Shown: positions 1 to 12,100 of the stretch, piece by piece
How positions within the stretch are numbered: position 1 is the stretch's first letter
Layout of the letters: each line of letters opens with the position of its first letter
Assembly: GCF_918797505.1 (NCBI RefSeq)
Contig: NC_092793.1
Span: 87,370,411 to 87,434,410 of the forward strand
DNA from: Bemisia tabaci
Taxonomy: Eukaryota; Arthropoda; Insecta; Hemiptera; Aleyrodidae
Length of the DNA: 64,000 nt
Direction of reading: 5' to 3'
The notes under the pieces: generated by a model
The model's database searches: none
Seen by the model: the letters and a program-made list of their open reading frames with translations, nothing else
What the model was told of the DNA's origin: nothing
Translations under genes and position numbers: made by a program

Positions 1-870
1 AGACAGTTCTTTGCACTTTTGGCAGGAACTTAATACTTGAAATCTTGAAAAATGCAAAGGACCTTTACAACAAAACGGCCAAATCAGCCTAAACACGGAA
101 TCCTACGATTTTCTCAGGGATTAAAGGGGGCCTGCCCAGACACTCAAAACTGGTCATATTATTTTGCCTAACCCCCAGGGAAAAGGGAGAAGGGGTTCAA
201 AGTCAAAAACTTAAATGTACCATAACATCTCAACGGTTTGTCGTAAAAAGATGATCTTAGTGCCAAAGTTTCCAAAAAAATGAGAACTTTCAGAATATGA
301 GTATGAAATTAATAAAATGTTGAAATTTAACCCACTTTTGGGGGAATGATACAAGGTCCCCCTTTTGTAAATTTTCGTTTTTCGAGATTTTCGTTCGTTC
401 TGTTCACACGGAGCAAAACAAAAACCATCCTAAATAAAAGTAGAGGGTTTAAGGTTTTAAAAAAAACCCAAGTTCATTGTGGGGAAACTATTAGAAGCAG
501 AGTTATGAGTCTTCAAAGTTGATGCGGCGCGCGGGAACCTTGTATGTTCCGAGTCTCAAGGTCACCCGCAGGTCGCAAGTTTTTATGCTTCTGTGGGTCG
601 TTTTTAATGTAAATCATTCAATTGCGATAGAAACTGTGGCTTGCTTTGAAGCTCAAAGCTCGTCTGCCTCTACGAGAAACTATTTAGCGAGATCCGTCAA
701 GCGCTGTAGCTTAGCTCAATTATAAAAATTTTAAAATTAGGGGTATTTAGGGGTATTCCCACCCCAAAGGAGGGGTATCGATAAGGGCCTTTTTGACCCC
801 CTCCTAGAATCTGGAACTTTATGCGAGTTTTCCCGGTTGACTCAATGTAGTTTACGGAAATAATCATGAC
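1..870. other. Unassigned sequence, probably last intron of the Rieske gene
   Basis: No gene, RNA or clear repeat boundary was recognised here. The stretch is AT-rich with C/G runs of the kind seen inside the fold-back elements elsewhere in the window, so old transposon sequence is likely. I looked on the minus strand for the missing last Rieske exon (a C-P-C-H-G-S-H box) and did not see it. Confidence 0.4.
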
Positions 871-1079
871 TTACAAGGGGAGCTTCCCAAGTGTAACCGG
901 AATTTCGAGTTGAAATTTCGCATGAAGATACTAGAGATGATTTTAGGGATGCCGTATTTTTTCGTTTTTTCGAATGGGGTCGGGAAAGCCCTCAAAAAAA
1001 GGGCTAAAGATGCGGAAAAAACGCGTGCGCTAGCGGCACAAGGTAAACGTAGGTGATAGAGGCACTGAATCTTTATCAG

Positions 1080-1149
1080 TACCGCATGGCCGAACGGTAG
1101 CGCGCTCGCCTCGCAGGCGGGAGGTCGTAGGATCGGATCCTGCTTACAG
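1080..1149 (+). other. tRNA-like sequence (left arm), probable Pol III head
   Basis: It has an A-box-like TGGCCGAACGG, an anticodon stem-loop CTCGC-CTCGCAG-GCGGG (formal anticodon CGC, Ala) and a T-arm GTAGG-ATCGGAT-CCTGC. The 5' and 3' acceptor strands do not pair, so this is not a functional tRNA; it looks like a tRNA-derived promoter captured in the palindrome. Confidence 0.6.
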
Positions 1150-1268
1150 CTTGTTATTTTATTTTACTTTATGCTTGTTTATTTTTCACTTACTTTATTT
1201 TGCACCATTCGCTCCGCAAACCGACTTACGAGGTAGAACACGTAGTGACTGGAGATTTTTTTACATAT

Positions 1269-1521
1269 CGACGGTGAAACTACCAAACCACGTATCTCGT
1301 TTGCGGTGTTTAAAAATCTACGCTCACATTTTATTTTTTTGAAGTAGACCAAATCAATATCATTCCTTGAAATTTTCACGGAATTTTCTCCGCATAAAGA
1401 GGAAAAATCACAGAAATTTTCAAGACTAGATTTTAAGTAGTTTTTCATTTAAAAAATAAAGTATGACAGGAAGTCTGCGACGTCGCAAACCGAGATACGT
1501 GGTTTGGTAGTTTCACCGTCG
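1269..1521. mobile_element. MITE nested in the left arm of the palindrome
   Basis: The ends are inverted repeats starting CGACGGTGAAACTACC, perfect for about 31 bp. ATAT flanks both sides (1265-1268 and 1522-1525). The opposite arm, near 1772-1780, keeps the uninterrupted site with one ATAT, so this is a proven insertion. Because ATAT is self-complementary, a 2-bp TA duplication with one extra terminal base is equally possible. A degraded relative lies at 25336-25425. Confidence 0.88.
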
Positions 1522-1891
1522 ATATGCTGATAAAAACTCGAAGTTTCTCTTGGATTGAAACGTTATATATAATTGAATAAACAAAACACTCTAACACTCA
1601 CCAAATTTCGTTGCCAAGCTGAAGTTCCGGAGTATCAGTCAGATACAGATACAGATTCGACTGATACTCCGGAAATTCAGCTTGGCAACGAAATTTGGTG
1701 AGTTTTAGAGTGTTTTGTTTATTCAATTATATATAACGTTTCAATTCAAGAGAAACTTCGAGTTTTTATCAGCATATGTAAAAAATCTCCAGTCACTACG
1801 TGTTCTACCTCGTAAGTCGGTTTGCGGAGCGAATGGTGCAAAATAAAGTAAGTGAAAAATAAACAAGCATAAAGTAAAATAAAATAACAAG

Positions 1892-1961
1892 CTGTAAGCA
1901 GGATCCGATCCTACGACCTCCCGCCTGCGAGGCGAGCGCGCTACCGTTCGGCCATGCGGTA
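1892..1961 (-). other. tRNA-like sequence (right arm copy)
   Basis: Reverse-complement copy of the tRNA-like sequence at 1080-1149, with the same A-box, anticodon stem-loop and T-arm and the same unpaired acceptor. The two copies point towards each other across the palindrome centre. Confidence 0.6.
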
Positions 1962-2277
1962 CTGATAAAGATTCAGTGCCTCTATCACCTACGTTTACCT
2001 TGTGCCGCTAGCGCACGCGTTTTTTCCGCATCTTTAGCCCTTTTTTTGAGGGCTTTCCCGACCCCATTCGAAAAAACGAAAAAATACGGCATCCCTAAAA
2101 TCATCTCTAGTATCTTCATGCGAAATTTCAACTCGAAATTCCGGTTACACTTGGGAAGCTCCCCTTGTTAGCCCATAGGCCACTGGATACGTGTTAAACG
2201 GTTGCCTAAACATAGGTCTGCAGGCGTATTTTAGCGAAAATTCGTGTTTTTCTATCACTCCGAGGCTTTTTTGACAC

Positions 2278-2377
2278 CGAGCGCATCGTCTAACTAAAAC
2301 GAGCTTTTGATATGTTATTAAGGATGCTTTAGGACACATTTTAACCCTGGTTTGGTTTTAGTTAGATGATGCGCTCA
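2278..2377. repeat. Short inverted repeat hairpin
   Basis: GAGCGCATCGTCTAACTAAA at 2278 is matched by its near-complement ending GATGATGCGCTC at about 2376, separated by about 55 bp. Probably a short MITE or the ends of a deleted element. Confidence 0.5.
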
Positions 2378-2519
2378 TAGTTAAAAAAAACTTTTTACAA
2401 AAATTGTCGTTTACGGGACATCCGCAAAAATCTTAGGGAAACACGTCTCTCGAACTGTAAGTATATTATCGAGGGCAGTGATCGAGGGAAGCTATTATAT
2501 TTATTTATGACTTTGTCCA

Positions 2520-3095
2520 TCGCTTTATCTTTGACTTCCATTGCTGAGTATAACTTTATTCGTCACTATGTCAGTAGCTTTGTTCATAATTTTGTCGATC
2601 GTTTCGTTTGTAATTTCGGTGCCGCTGCGGCTGCTGTAACGTCACCGGACACGATTCAACCTGTTCAGTGCAGTGCGATGTGGTGAGCTCGCAGCTTATA
2701 TAGCCGCGACTGTAGCGAGCTATAGCCAATGAGCTGCGCTGATTGGCGGAGTGGGTGACTTTGCCTGTAGCTTTGTCTTAAACTTTGTCCATCACTTCAG
2801 CGATTCCTTTGTCGATAATATGTCTATCATCCTGCTTACCTGTCTATAGCTATGTGTACAACTTTGTCTGTCGGTTTATTTATGACTTTGTCCATCGCTT
2901 TATCTATGGCTTTGTCCATCGCTATGTCTGTAACTTTGTTCATGTTGTCGTCATAATTAATTAGTCTGTAATTTCGTCTATAATTTTGGTGCTGTTACTG
3001 GCTGCTGTAACGTCACGCGAAACGATTCAACCTGTTCAGTACGGTGCGCGTAAATAACCTTGTATCTCCAATGCATAAATGTAGGGAGGAGCAAC
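2520..3095 (-). repeat. Helitron-like family-6 fragment with TTTGTCNATCGCTTT-type repeats
   Basis: Read on the minus strand, 3095 down to about 2975 matches the 5' portion of the elements at 12447 and 43715 (GCATTGGAGATAC, the GCGCACCG run, GAACAGGTT and a TGACGT site). A second partial copy of the same block lies at about 2595-2690. Between and beside them are imperfect 15-20 bp repeats of GACAAAG/CGATGGACAAAG type. No 3' hairpin-CTAG end was found, so this is a fragment or variant. Confidence 0.55.
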
Positions 3096-3417
3096 TTTTC
3101 ACTCTTGTGGGCATCCTGGACAACATTTTCAAAGCAGAATAGTTTTGATCAAGTCCTCAAGAAAGACAATAGCGAAGCGTTTACCAAGTTTAAAGATAAT
3201 TGCTTCAGTCAATTTTTCTTGGGGGGGGGGGGAGGGGAGGTGAGTGAGTGGGAACAGCAACTTCATACAGAGTAGTGCAAGCTGATGTTTCTAGTTTTTC
3301 CAGATAATTACAAAAATGACGAGGTTCCTTCTTTTTCCTGTAAAAATGTTAGTTGACAGGTAGGCGGTATTGTTTCTTAGCCATCTACAAGTGAAAGAAA
3401 CAGTAAAAAACACATAC

Positions 3418-3566
3418 CAGCATTGGCAATAGGTACACAACCCAAATGGGTGCATACACCGAGAACTACAAGCCACTCAGGTTTCTGGACTCTAACTTCA
3501 TCCTCCTGAGGATCACGTAAGTCACTGAGTGGAACTGCTCGCTCCCGAGAAATTTCCTCTTGGGTT
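3418..3566 (-). CDS. RFeSP: Rieske gene exon 4: cluster-binding box 1
   Basis: Encodes residues 180-229, [11 protein letters not shown] to VPIANA. It contains RDPQ, KPEW and C-T-H-L-G-C, whose two Cys and one His are cluster or disulfide residues in the family. The acceptor is TTTGTTTTAG and the donor GCTG|GTATGT (phase 1). No following exon was seen between 3417 and 1 on the minus strand. Confidence 0.93.
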
Positions 3567-6500
3567 CTAAAACAAAGAACCAAAAAAACAACACTCAGGG
3601 GAAAAACTAAAATAGGAGAAGAGTTTTTAGTACTGTCAATATTCTAAATTCCCTGGTTTTTCTGAAGTAAACCATCCTGTTTTTTTCTAGAAGGAGAAAA
3701 TAAAGGAACTTTTGTAAAAAATCAAGTTTTGGTCGATACAGCAGAATATACATGAATCACATTAGAACTGTGTGGAAGTCAGGAATCGATTAACTCTTTG
3801 GCATGACCACTTAGTCTCGTCACTTGATGCTATGGGGCCTTTAGCGATTTTTTTATGATAGTACTTCGTACATACAGAGGATCTTCAAAGATAATCCAAA
3901 AAACTATGGAACCCCTCTGTCCACCCTAAAACTGAAAAAAATAGGCAATTTGAAAGACAAAACTTCCACTAAACATGAATCTGGTGTGTTGTATGAAAGA
4001 CCTGCCATGACTATGAGATGAGATATAATACATGCATTGCTAAACTCTCCAGTCTGCTCTCCGGAGGATTGTCGACCAGAGAGCTCGGAGGATTAACCAG
4101 TGACTAACGGAAGCTATCCGCGTCGTCGTCTGCCCGATTAGTTAGAATTTGATTTAGAATTGTTATCAGGAAGTTCCTACACCCCTGACCTCTACTCTAC
4201 GCTCTAGGTCCTCAGTCCGATTTTAGCCCTCTTAAATATTCTGCAGATTCTGATTTATGATGTGAAGCGTAAGACTCAGGCATTTCGAGTAGATCTAATG
4301 CAGGAAAAATGAATTCCTATTCCGATCTGTTTTTTCCCCATTTAGATCAATATAATTTTCGCTAAAAAAATGGATGGCGATAGCAAGAAGCCCTAGGATC
4401 AACAAAGGACTTAAACTTCACATGAATCGTTCAAGGATTTACTTAATGGCACGGCAGAAATACCAGACAGCAAAGGTTTTCAAAATTTGCCGTAAAATGG
4501 CAAACACTTAGCAAAGAAAAAGACCACCTGGCAAAAGCCACCTGCTGATACGTGAAATCAGCCTCTCACAATGCAACTAATAGGACTTCACTACACCTAC
4601 TTCATGGTATATGCAGAAAAACAAATCTCGGGTTTATGAATTGGTCAAAAAAATCAGCCCAGTAGGTGACATTTACCTGTGGCGAATGAACAGCGGTTTT
4701 CCTCTCCACTTGAAAGTAACACATTGCCCTTCTGGAATTGCACTCAACTTTACTTCAATGGTTGAAACAGCTAATACATCAGCAGAAGCACTCATAGATG
4801 TCACAAATGCGTGAACAATACCCTTTCCTCCATAAATTGCACCAGCCAAACTACCTGGAAGAAAAACAATTAAAAAATATGTAATTTATTTATCACTAGT
4901 TTCCTCCTAATCTTTTCCACCTCACACATTACTAAAGAATGTTTTATTGGTGAGTAAACTTAGTCTTCTCTGAAGTTCAAATTAGTTTTGAATTAGGAAT
5001 TACCTGCATAAGTATTCACGTCCGCTGAAATTGCTTAAAATAAATAAAATCACATTAATTGATGAAAAATAAACAGGTACTTAAAAATCTATTCAATTTT
5101 TGACAAATTCTGAGAGCCATCATGGTCAAAATTTCAAATTGCGATCAACCTCATACACCAAAAAAGGCCTGAAAAGGTGATAAATGCATCCTTTTAATAA
5201 GACTCACATGGGCTCGCTCAAATATCGGAGTTCAATGGCACCACCACTTTTCTCAACAGAATTGTTTAGTTTGTAGGTCTCTATGTTTTACACTGCATTC
5301 AGACGAAGACAAATGTACTAAAAAAAAGTTTAGACACCTTGAAAGGGCAAAAATTCAACTTGCAGTATCATCAGAATCAATTAAAAACTAAATGCTCAAT
5401 TCTCACTCTCAGAAAAGGAGGCACAATGGCGAAATAGGAGAGGCACCTATGGACACTTTTTATCAGTGCCTCCAGACCTACAACATACCAAAAAATAGGT
5501 TGATTAAGACTAGGCCACTTTTCTCAGAAGGAGAAGCAAGGGCACTTTCACTGAGAAATACTGCAGTGAACAGATATAGTGTGTGGTTGCCAGCCCTTTG
5601 CCGCTAATGAATCTGTGTTCGTTTTAAACAATAATGAATGGATCTCAGTCAAATTATTAAAAAGCTTGAATATCCTCCTAGATTTTATAGAGTTTACATT
5701 GAATTGGGGCAAACCTTAAGAAGAAATTCCTCATTTCTACGAACGAATTACAGACCCTTGGAGAATGATCAAACAGATGAACTAAATTACTTGAATGATA
5801 AGTCTGCTGATAAGGCAGAACCACAGGAAATTATTGAAGAGGAGTTTGAGATTGAGCAAATTAATTCAACTATGAATTTATGAACAGATTCTAATCAAGA
5901 ACATGCTGACGGTACATCAGAAGTAGGTTCAGCGTCTCATTTACATCATACGGAGAATGTGAGTACTCCAATGAGCTCGTTCAGCAATTCGTAATTCTTG
6001 CATTTTTGGAAACTAGAGAGTGCACATAGTTCACAGGAATTTTCCCCGATTTTTTTTAACCATATTAACCCACGAAATACGAGTTCAAAACTCCGTATTT
6101 TGAACTCCCATCTAAACGCGCGCCGCTTGGGCCATGTCAAAATGGCGCCCATTCTATCCGTCCGGCGATGGGCACACTTTTGACCTAGCGTGCCGGCGAG
6201 GTACCTCTGCCGCGTGCGGGTCGTAAACAATAAACAAACGAAGATTGATAACACGAAGGATCCAAACAACTCGAAATCTCTTAATTTTAATTCATTTAAA
6301 TCTATTTTCGACTTCAACCAAGCATTTGGCAATAATATTCATCGTATTTTACAACCTGCAGCCACGGCCTATCGGCTCATTTTAAAGTGCATTCGGAAAA
6401 TCAGTTTTATAAGTCCAATGTCCAAACCCAGACATTCTTTTTTTTGACCATTCTCTTTTCATTTTCGCCTTAAATCAAATGTTTTGCAGTTTCTTTGTCT

Positions 6501-9106
6501 TAAGTATGTGGTCCTGAATTCGTTCAGGAGTTAGAAGTTCACTATTTATTTAGTATTACAGCCTTTTGACCTCTCAAACCTCACCGATATGATCTCATGT
6601 AGTTCGAGGTTTCTCAGGCCTGAACCAAGTGATTACACACCTGAGGTGTGTCTTATGGTTTTTCAAATTCGCAGTTTAGAACTAAATTAGAGACTACATT
6701 TACTTAATCCAGTTCTGCTCTCTTGTTCAATGTTTTTCATAAGTGTTTGTTCGAGTCTGTTCTTTGTAAGTGACCACTCTAGTGCATATACACAGTTATG
6801 CTATCGGTACAGGTATTATTTCTTTTTTTCTACAGTCAGCACTTTCTCTTAAGCGAAGTAATTTACCAAAGAAATTCACCTAGTTGCGTAAATAATTTGG
6901 TGTATAGATATTCTGTTAATGTCTCCTTGCGGTGATGCAAAGTTTCTGAGATCTGTCACAAGTGGATTTTGCGTTTAGACGGTCACTCTTGTCTGATAAA
7001 ATTACTGCTCTAGCAGCTTCAAATTTATACTTTGATCTCTGATTCATCACTAAATGACACTCATGCGGTGTCATTTATCTTTAATCAGTTCAAAGCTATT
7101 TCGACAATGAATCATCAAAGGTCCGATCGAAGAAGGAATTTTCTGGTGAGTGCTGCGGCTGAACCGACATCGCAACTCTACTATCGAAAGCATCAACCAA
7201 GACATGATCATTCGTCTGGAAGTGGAAATGTTTTGCAACTAATCAGCAGGCCGATTATTGAAGGCTTAGAGCAACCTGACAAGACATCAAATTCGAATAT
7301 ATTGCATGGATGCGATAGGGTCTTTTCATGTCGGGCTGACACAGTTTCAATAATCGGGCAGCTGGTAGTTTAACAGGTAAGTTATGTAAAGTTACTTAGA
7401 TATCACAAGGTTACATTCGCAATTGTTTTGGAACAGTTTTTGTAAGTATGCTTACCTTTGTGGAGAATAATTGATAACAAAACGAGCATATCAATGTCAT
7501 GGCCTAACTAGAAAACCACTTACGTAGATTTACAGAGTTTCAGACTTTCTGTTTCTCTTCGATTATAAAATCATGCAACGAAATGTTACAAATGTCATCC
7601 CCAGATAACCTTAACCGTGTTCCTGACTTATTCTTATGAAGGATGTAATTCCATGTCTTTTCAAAATCCTTCCATCCGTCTGTACCTGAGAAATTCAGTG
7701 AACCAGCTGACTTTGGGACTTTCAACAAGAATCGTCGGCAACTTTACCATTGAAATGATTCTTTCTTAGGTGGTTTTGAACAAAGGGATTTTATTAAAAT
7801 TTTAGTTAGACAGGTTTGACTCACCCTGAATTCTTAAAAAGAGAGCAAAAAAAATATTTCCTTCACTCTAGAAAGACATGAAACCGACCAGGCTGTAGGT
7901 ACGTAAGTAGTTTTGATCACTTCATTCCATGAAATATGGTGAGCCTTATAGCAGTATTGCTGCAGGAAACACAACATACTAACAGGCATCCTCAAATAAA
8001 GAGCGACGCCAAAAACGACCGTTTTTTGGCACAATTTGGGTCAGCAGGGATTTTTCCTGTAATACCCCCCCCGCCTGTCTCCCCCTCCATGTGTATCAAT
8101 GTATCATCCGCAAATATTCTCAATTTGCAATCCATCAATACACCCTTTAGATCGTTTACATAAATTAAGAATAGGACTGGTCCAAGTCTACTACCCTGAG
8201 GCACCCCCAGTTCAACACATAATTCATCGGAGAGTCTTCCCCCCAATTAACTGCCTGCTTTCTTTCCTGCAGATATTCCTTCAGCCATGATAATGCCCTG
8301 CCCCCAATTCCTATCTTTTCCAGTTTCTTCACTAAAATCCTTCTATCGATCGTTTCAAATGCCCTTCCCTGTTGCCTTTCACTGTTTCTCCAGGGATTTC
8401 GAGTTGTTTGGATCCTTCGTGTAATCAATATCTTCACGACCCACACGCGGCAGAGGCATGCAGAGATACCTCGCCGGCACAGAATAAGGCCTATATATTC
8501 TGTGTCGCCGGCACGCTAGGTCAAAAGTGTGGCCATCGCCGGACGGATAGAATGGGCGCCATTTTGACATGGCCCAAGCAGCGCGCGTTTAGATGGGAGC
8601 TCAAAATACGGAGTTTTGAACTCGTATTTTGTGGGTTAATATTGTTGAAAAAAATCGGGGAAAATTCCTGTGAACTATGTGCACTCTCTAGTTTCCAAAA
8701 ATGCAAGAATTACGAATTACTGAACAAGCTCATGGGCTCCAATCGATTGCCAGACTCGCTGGAATATAATGAAGCTCTGGTACACATAGATGAAACAAAC
8801 CAGCACACAAAGGCTAGTATAAGTGGGGAAATTGAATCTCTTGCGCTATTTTACAGTGCCTTACAATTGCAGCGATAGTGACAGTAATATCACAGTACCA
8901 TCTACCACTGACTGTGACTTTCTTGGGTTTAACACAAATCCTTATGAGACGCTCCTAAGTATAAATCAAAAAAGAAGCCAAAGACCTTACGTAATTAATC
9001 GGGTACTAAATCTTAGAAATGCAGGTAGAGGAGTTGAAAAGAAATTAAAGGATGATTTTGTGCACAGGAAATTGAAGTAATATTTTCCTGGCCCAAAGTG
9101 AATTAT

Positions 9107-9156
<50 letters not shown>

Positions 9157-12100
9157 CTGATAAGTTAGTTGGAATACCCTGTGATGAAATAATTAATCAA
9201 CACAGTTTAGGCATTTTAAGAATGTAATTATATTAAGCTTCTTCTGTGGGGCTAAAGTAATGCTGTTATTATCATTGCCTTGAGAAATATGCTTGATTGT
9301 CACTAATATGTATTCAAAATATAGAAATAAGTATGTAATGAAGGATGTTGTGGGTGTGAAAGGCGACTAAAGCCAAATTCGTGTTTTTATCAAGGCGATT
9401 AACGCCAAATACGTGTTTTCATTACGGCAAATACCACTAGATTCGTGTTTTTATTCAGGCGATTAACGCGAGATATGTGTTTCTATTCAGGCAAAAAGCA
9501 CCAGATTTGTGTTTTCATGAGGGCAAGTATTGCTCATGTAAATGAGCTTGTACCGCCAACCATGTATAAAGCGAGTATCGCCATACAGGGTGAGCGAAAA
9601 GTCCCTGACCCCCCCTCTAACTTTCGAACGAATTGAGCTAAGGAAATGAAACTTTGGGAATGTTCCTATCTCAAAGGGGACCATCTTTTGAGGGGGTCAA
9701 AATTTTGGTCCCCCCCAACTTTTTTTTTTCAAATGGCAACTCCTATCTTGTGATACCTCATTCGAAAGAGCATAAAAAACTAAGAATTTTGGCGCAAACC
9801 GCAGATCAATATCTCAATTTTTGACCGAGTTATGATAGGTCAAAGGTCAAATTTGACCTATTTTCAAAAAATCATAACTCCGGTTCAAATTATCGTAAAG
9901 AAAAAAATTAAACGGGAAAATTTACCAAATTGTGTTCGCTTTTACGTAAAAATTGCAGAAATCACTTCGATTTAATTTTAAGGGGGGGCTCGGACCCCCA
10001 AATACGTCAATTCAAAGGTCATTCAATTTTCCTGCGAAATAAGCCAATTTCCTCTGGATTTGCCTCCACATTATCTCAGTAAGGTCAAAATCAGTTCAAC
10101 ATTACGTTGGCAAGTCCCCAAATTTCGGGAAAAGTTGAAAAAACGAAATTTAAGGTGATTAAATTTGACCGTTTAAATTTCGTTTTTTTAACTTTTCCCG
10201 AAATTTGGGGACTTGCCAACGTAATGTTGAACTGATTTTGACCTTACTGAGATAATGTGGAGGCAAATCCAGAGGAAATTGGCTTATTTCGCAGGAAAAT
10301 TGAATGACCTTTGAATTGACGTATTTGGGGGTCCGAGCCCCCCCTTAAAATTAAATCGAAGTGATTTCTGCAATTTTTACGTAAAAGCGAACACAATTTG
10401 GTAAATTTTCCCGTTTAATTTTTTTCTTTACGATAATTTGAACCGGAGTTATGATTTTTTGAAAATAGGTCAAATTTGACCTTTGACCTATCATAACTCG
10501 GTCAAAAATTGAGATATTGATCTGCGGTTTGCGCCAAAATTCTTAGTTTTTTATGCTCTTTCGAATGAGGTATCACAAGATAGGGGTTGCTATTTGAAAA
10601 AAAAAAGTTGGGGGGCCCCTGTCCCCCCCTGAGGGGGGACCAAAATTTTGACCCCCTCAAAAGATGGTCCCCTTTGAGATAGGAACATTCCCAAAGTTTC
10701 ATTTCTTTAGCTCAATTCGTTCAAAAGTTAGAGGGGGGGTCGGGGACTTTTCGCTCACCCTGTATGATTATTTTATACAAGGGCGACTACCATCAGTAAA
10801 ATATTTGTATACTAGGAGGCTAAGCGGCCCAACCCCCTGAAGACGCTCCGCGCCATCAAGGGGCCGCTTAACGCCTCTATATTGTCACCGCAGCATTATT
10901 AAAAAAATTCACATTTTCATGATAACATTTGTTTAAAAAATCTCAGCAAAACTTTCATGACGAAAGTAGTAAGAGCCTAATAGACCATCGATGCTGTCTA
11001 ACTTTTCTTTATTTTCATTTTATTTATTTATCCGTTTATATTTTTTTTAAAATTTCCTTTAGTTTCCGATTTTTATCTTCGCGTCTTTCTCCTGTAGCTT
11101 CTTATCAATGTTGGTTTTATTTTTCCCCTAAAAAAGTACGATATGAGATATATTTTCCTTTTAAAAACAAAATTGTTTTTGTTTTTGATAAAAAAGAAGA
11201 AAAAATTTGAAGTCAACAGGATGCGTTTCGCAATGATTGATTAATGAATCATTGCAGTAAAACAAAGAAAGATGATTTACAGGTCGTAATAAGAAATTTA
11301 ATGTCGGAATTCGAATCTACATCGCAGATCGGCACAGGTGTGCACGTAATGCCTTAGACGACTCAACCACTGACCTGCTTGAACTGTATCGGGTGAATCT
11401 TGCGATCATACAGTAGAGGGAATGTGCAGGCTGGTCAGCCACTGTGCAACCTCCTCGGCCGCTGCGCAACCTTCTGCGCATAGCGGCAGCACGTGAGGAC
11501 ATTCTGAAAATTCGCTCACTTTTATAAAGTGATTATAAAAAAACCTGAGTCCTAGGTATTTCCAAAATCTGATTAGAGCGGGCTCATCTAGGACCTATCT
11601 TCTGTCAATACCCGCTAAAATCATGGAAATCGGCCAAGTAGAACGCTCAAGCGAACTATGACAAAAAAATATAAATTTACATTGTTTAAATGGGAGGATT
11701 CGCAGCTTTAACACGCAATATAAAAAAACCTGGGTCATATTTTGAAAATTTGAATAGAGCGAGCTCATCTAGAGACAAACGCCCGTCGATCGCCGCAAAA
11801 ATCATGAAAATCGGCCCGATGGAACGCTGGAACTAAGCGTTACCAGTTATCCAAAATTAGGAGGTCTCCGGGCTTACAGTATCGAGGGGCGACTAACGCC
11901 AAATGATTATTTTTACAAAGGCGACTAATGGCAAAGGATTATTTGTATTAAGGCAACTAACGTCTACGGATATTTTTACAAAGGCGAGTAACGCCAAAGA
12001 CACATTTTTACAAAGGAGATTAACGCCATATGATTGTTTGTGAAAGCCATTGACGCCAACTTAGTATCTTTAACAGGGCGATTCTTTTTTATTTAAAGGG

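Larger units (their letters stand above)
874..2167. mobile_element. Fold-back element, 1.3-kb near-perfect palindrome, TTA target duplication
   Basis: The left arm starts CAAGGGGAGCTTCCC at 874 and the right arm ends with its exact complement at 2167. TTA flanks both sides (871-873 and 2168-2170). The arms meet near 1653 around a loop of about 20 bases. Without the nested MITE at 1269-1521 each arm is about 510-520 bp, and they look almost identical, so the element is young or homogenised. The 3-bp TTA duplication fits the PIF/Harbinger group, but no transposase is present. Each arm carries a tRNA-like sequence. Confidence 0.85.

Noticed and set aside
1080..1149. Functional tRNA-Ala (CGC) gene
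   Set aside because: Anticodon and T stems pair but the acceptor strands do not, and the sequence is part of a mobile palindrome present in both arms.
2145..2339. Open frame with CARC..C pattern next to the first palindrome
   Set aside because: Only 64 codons, overlaps the end of the palindrome and a short hairpin repeat; no recognisable zinc ribbon.
7032..7373. 113-codon open frame ending just before AACAG|GTAAGT
   Set aside because: Kept only as a note in the spacer entry. No family recognised, no supporting exon, and it lies among repeats; not strong enough to call a gene.
5946..8878. Conserved 85-residue protein shared by both arms of the inverted repeat ([19 protein letters not shown])
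   Set aside because: It is read in both arms because they are copies. Several of the few differences change the residue, so there is no sign of protein constraint, and the opposite strand is open as well.
9361..9583. CRISPR-like array of 32-bp repeats
   Set aside because: The full 32-bp unit is repeated with drift and there are no unique spacers; eukaryotic context. It is a minisatellite.
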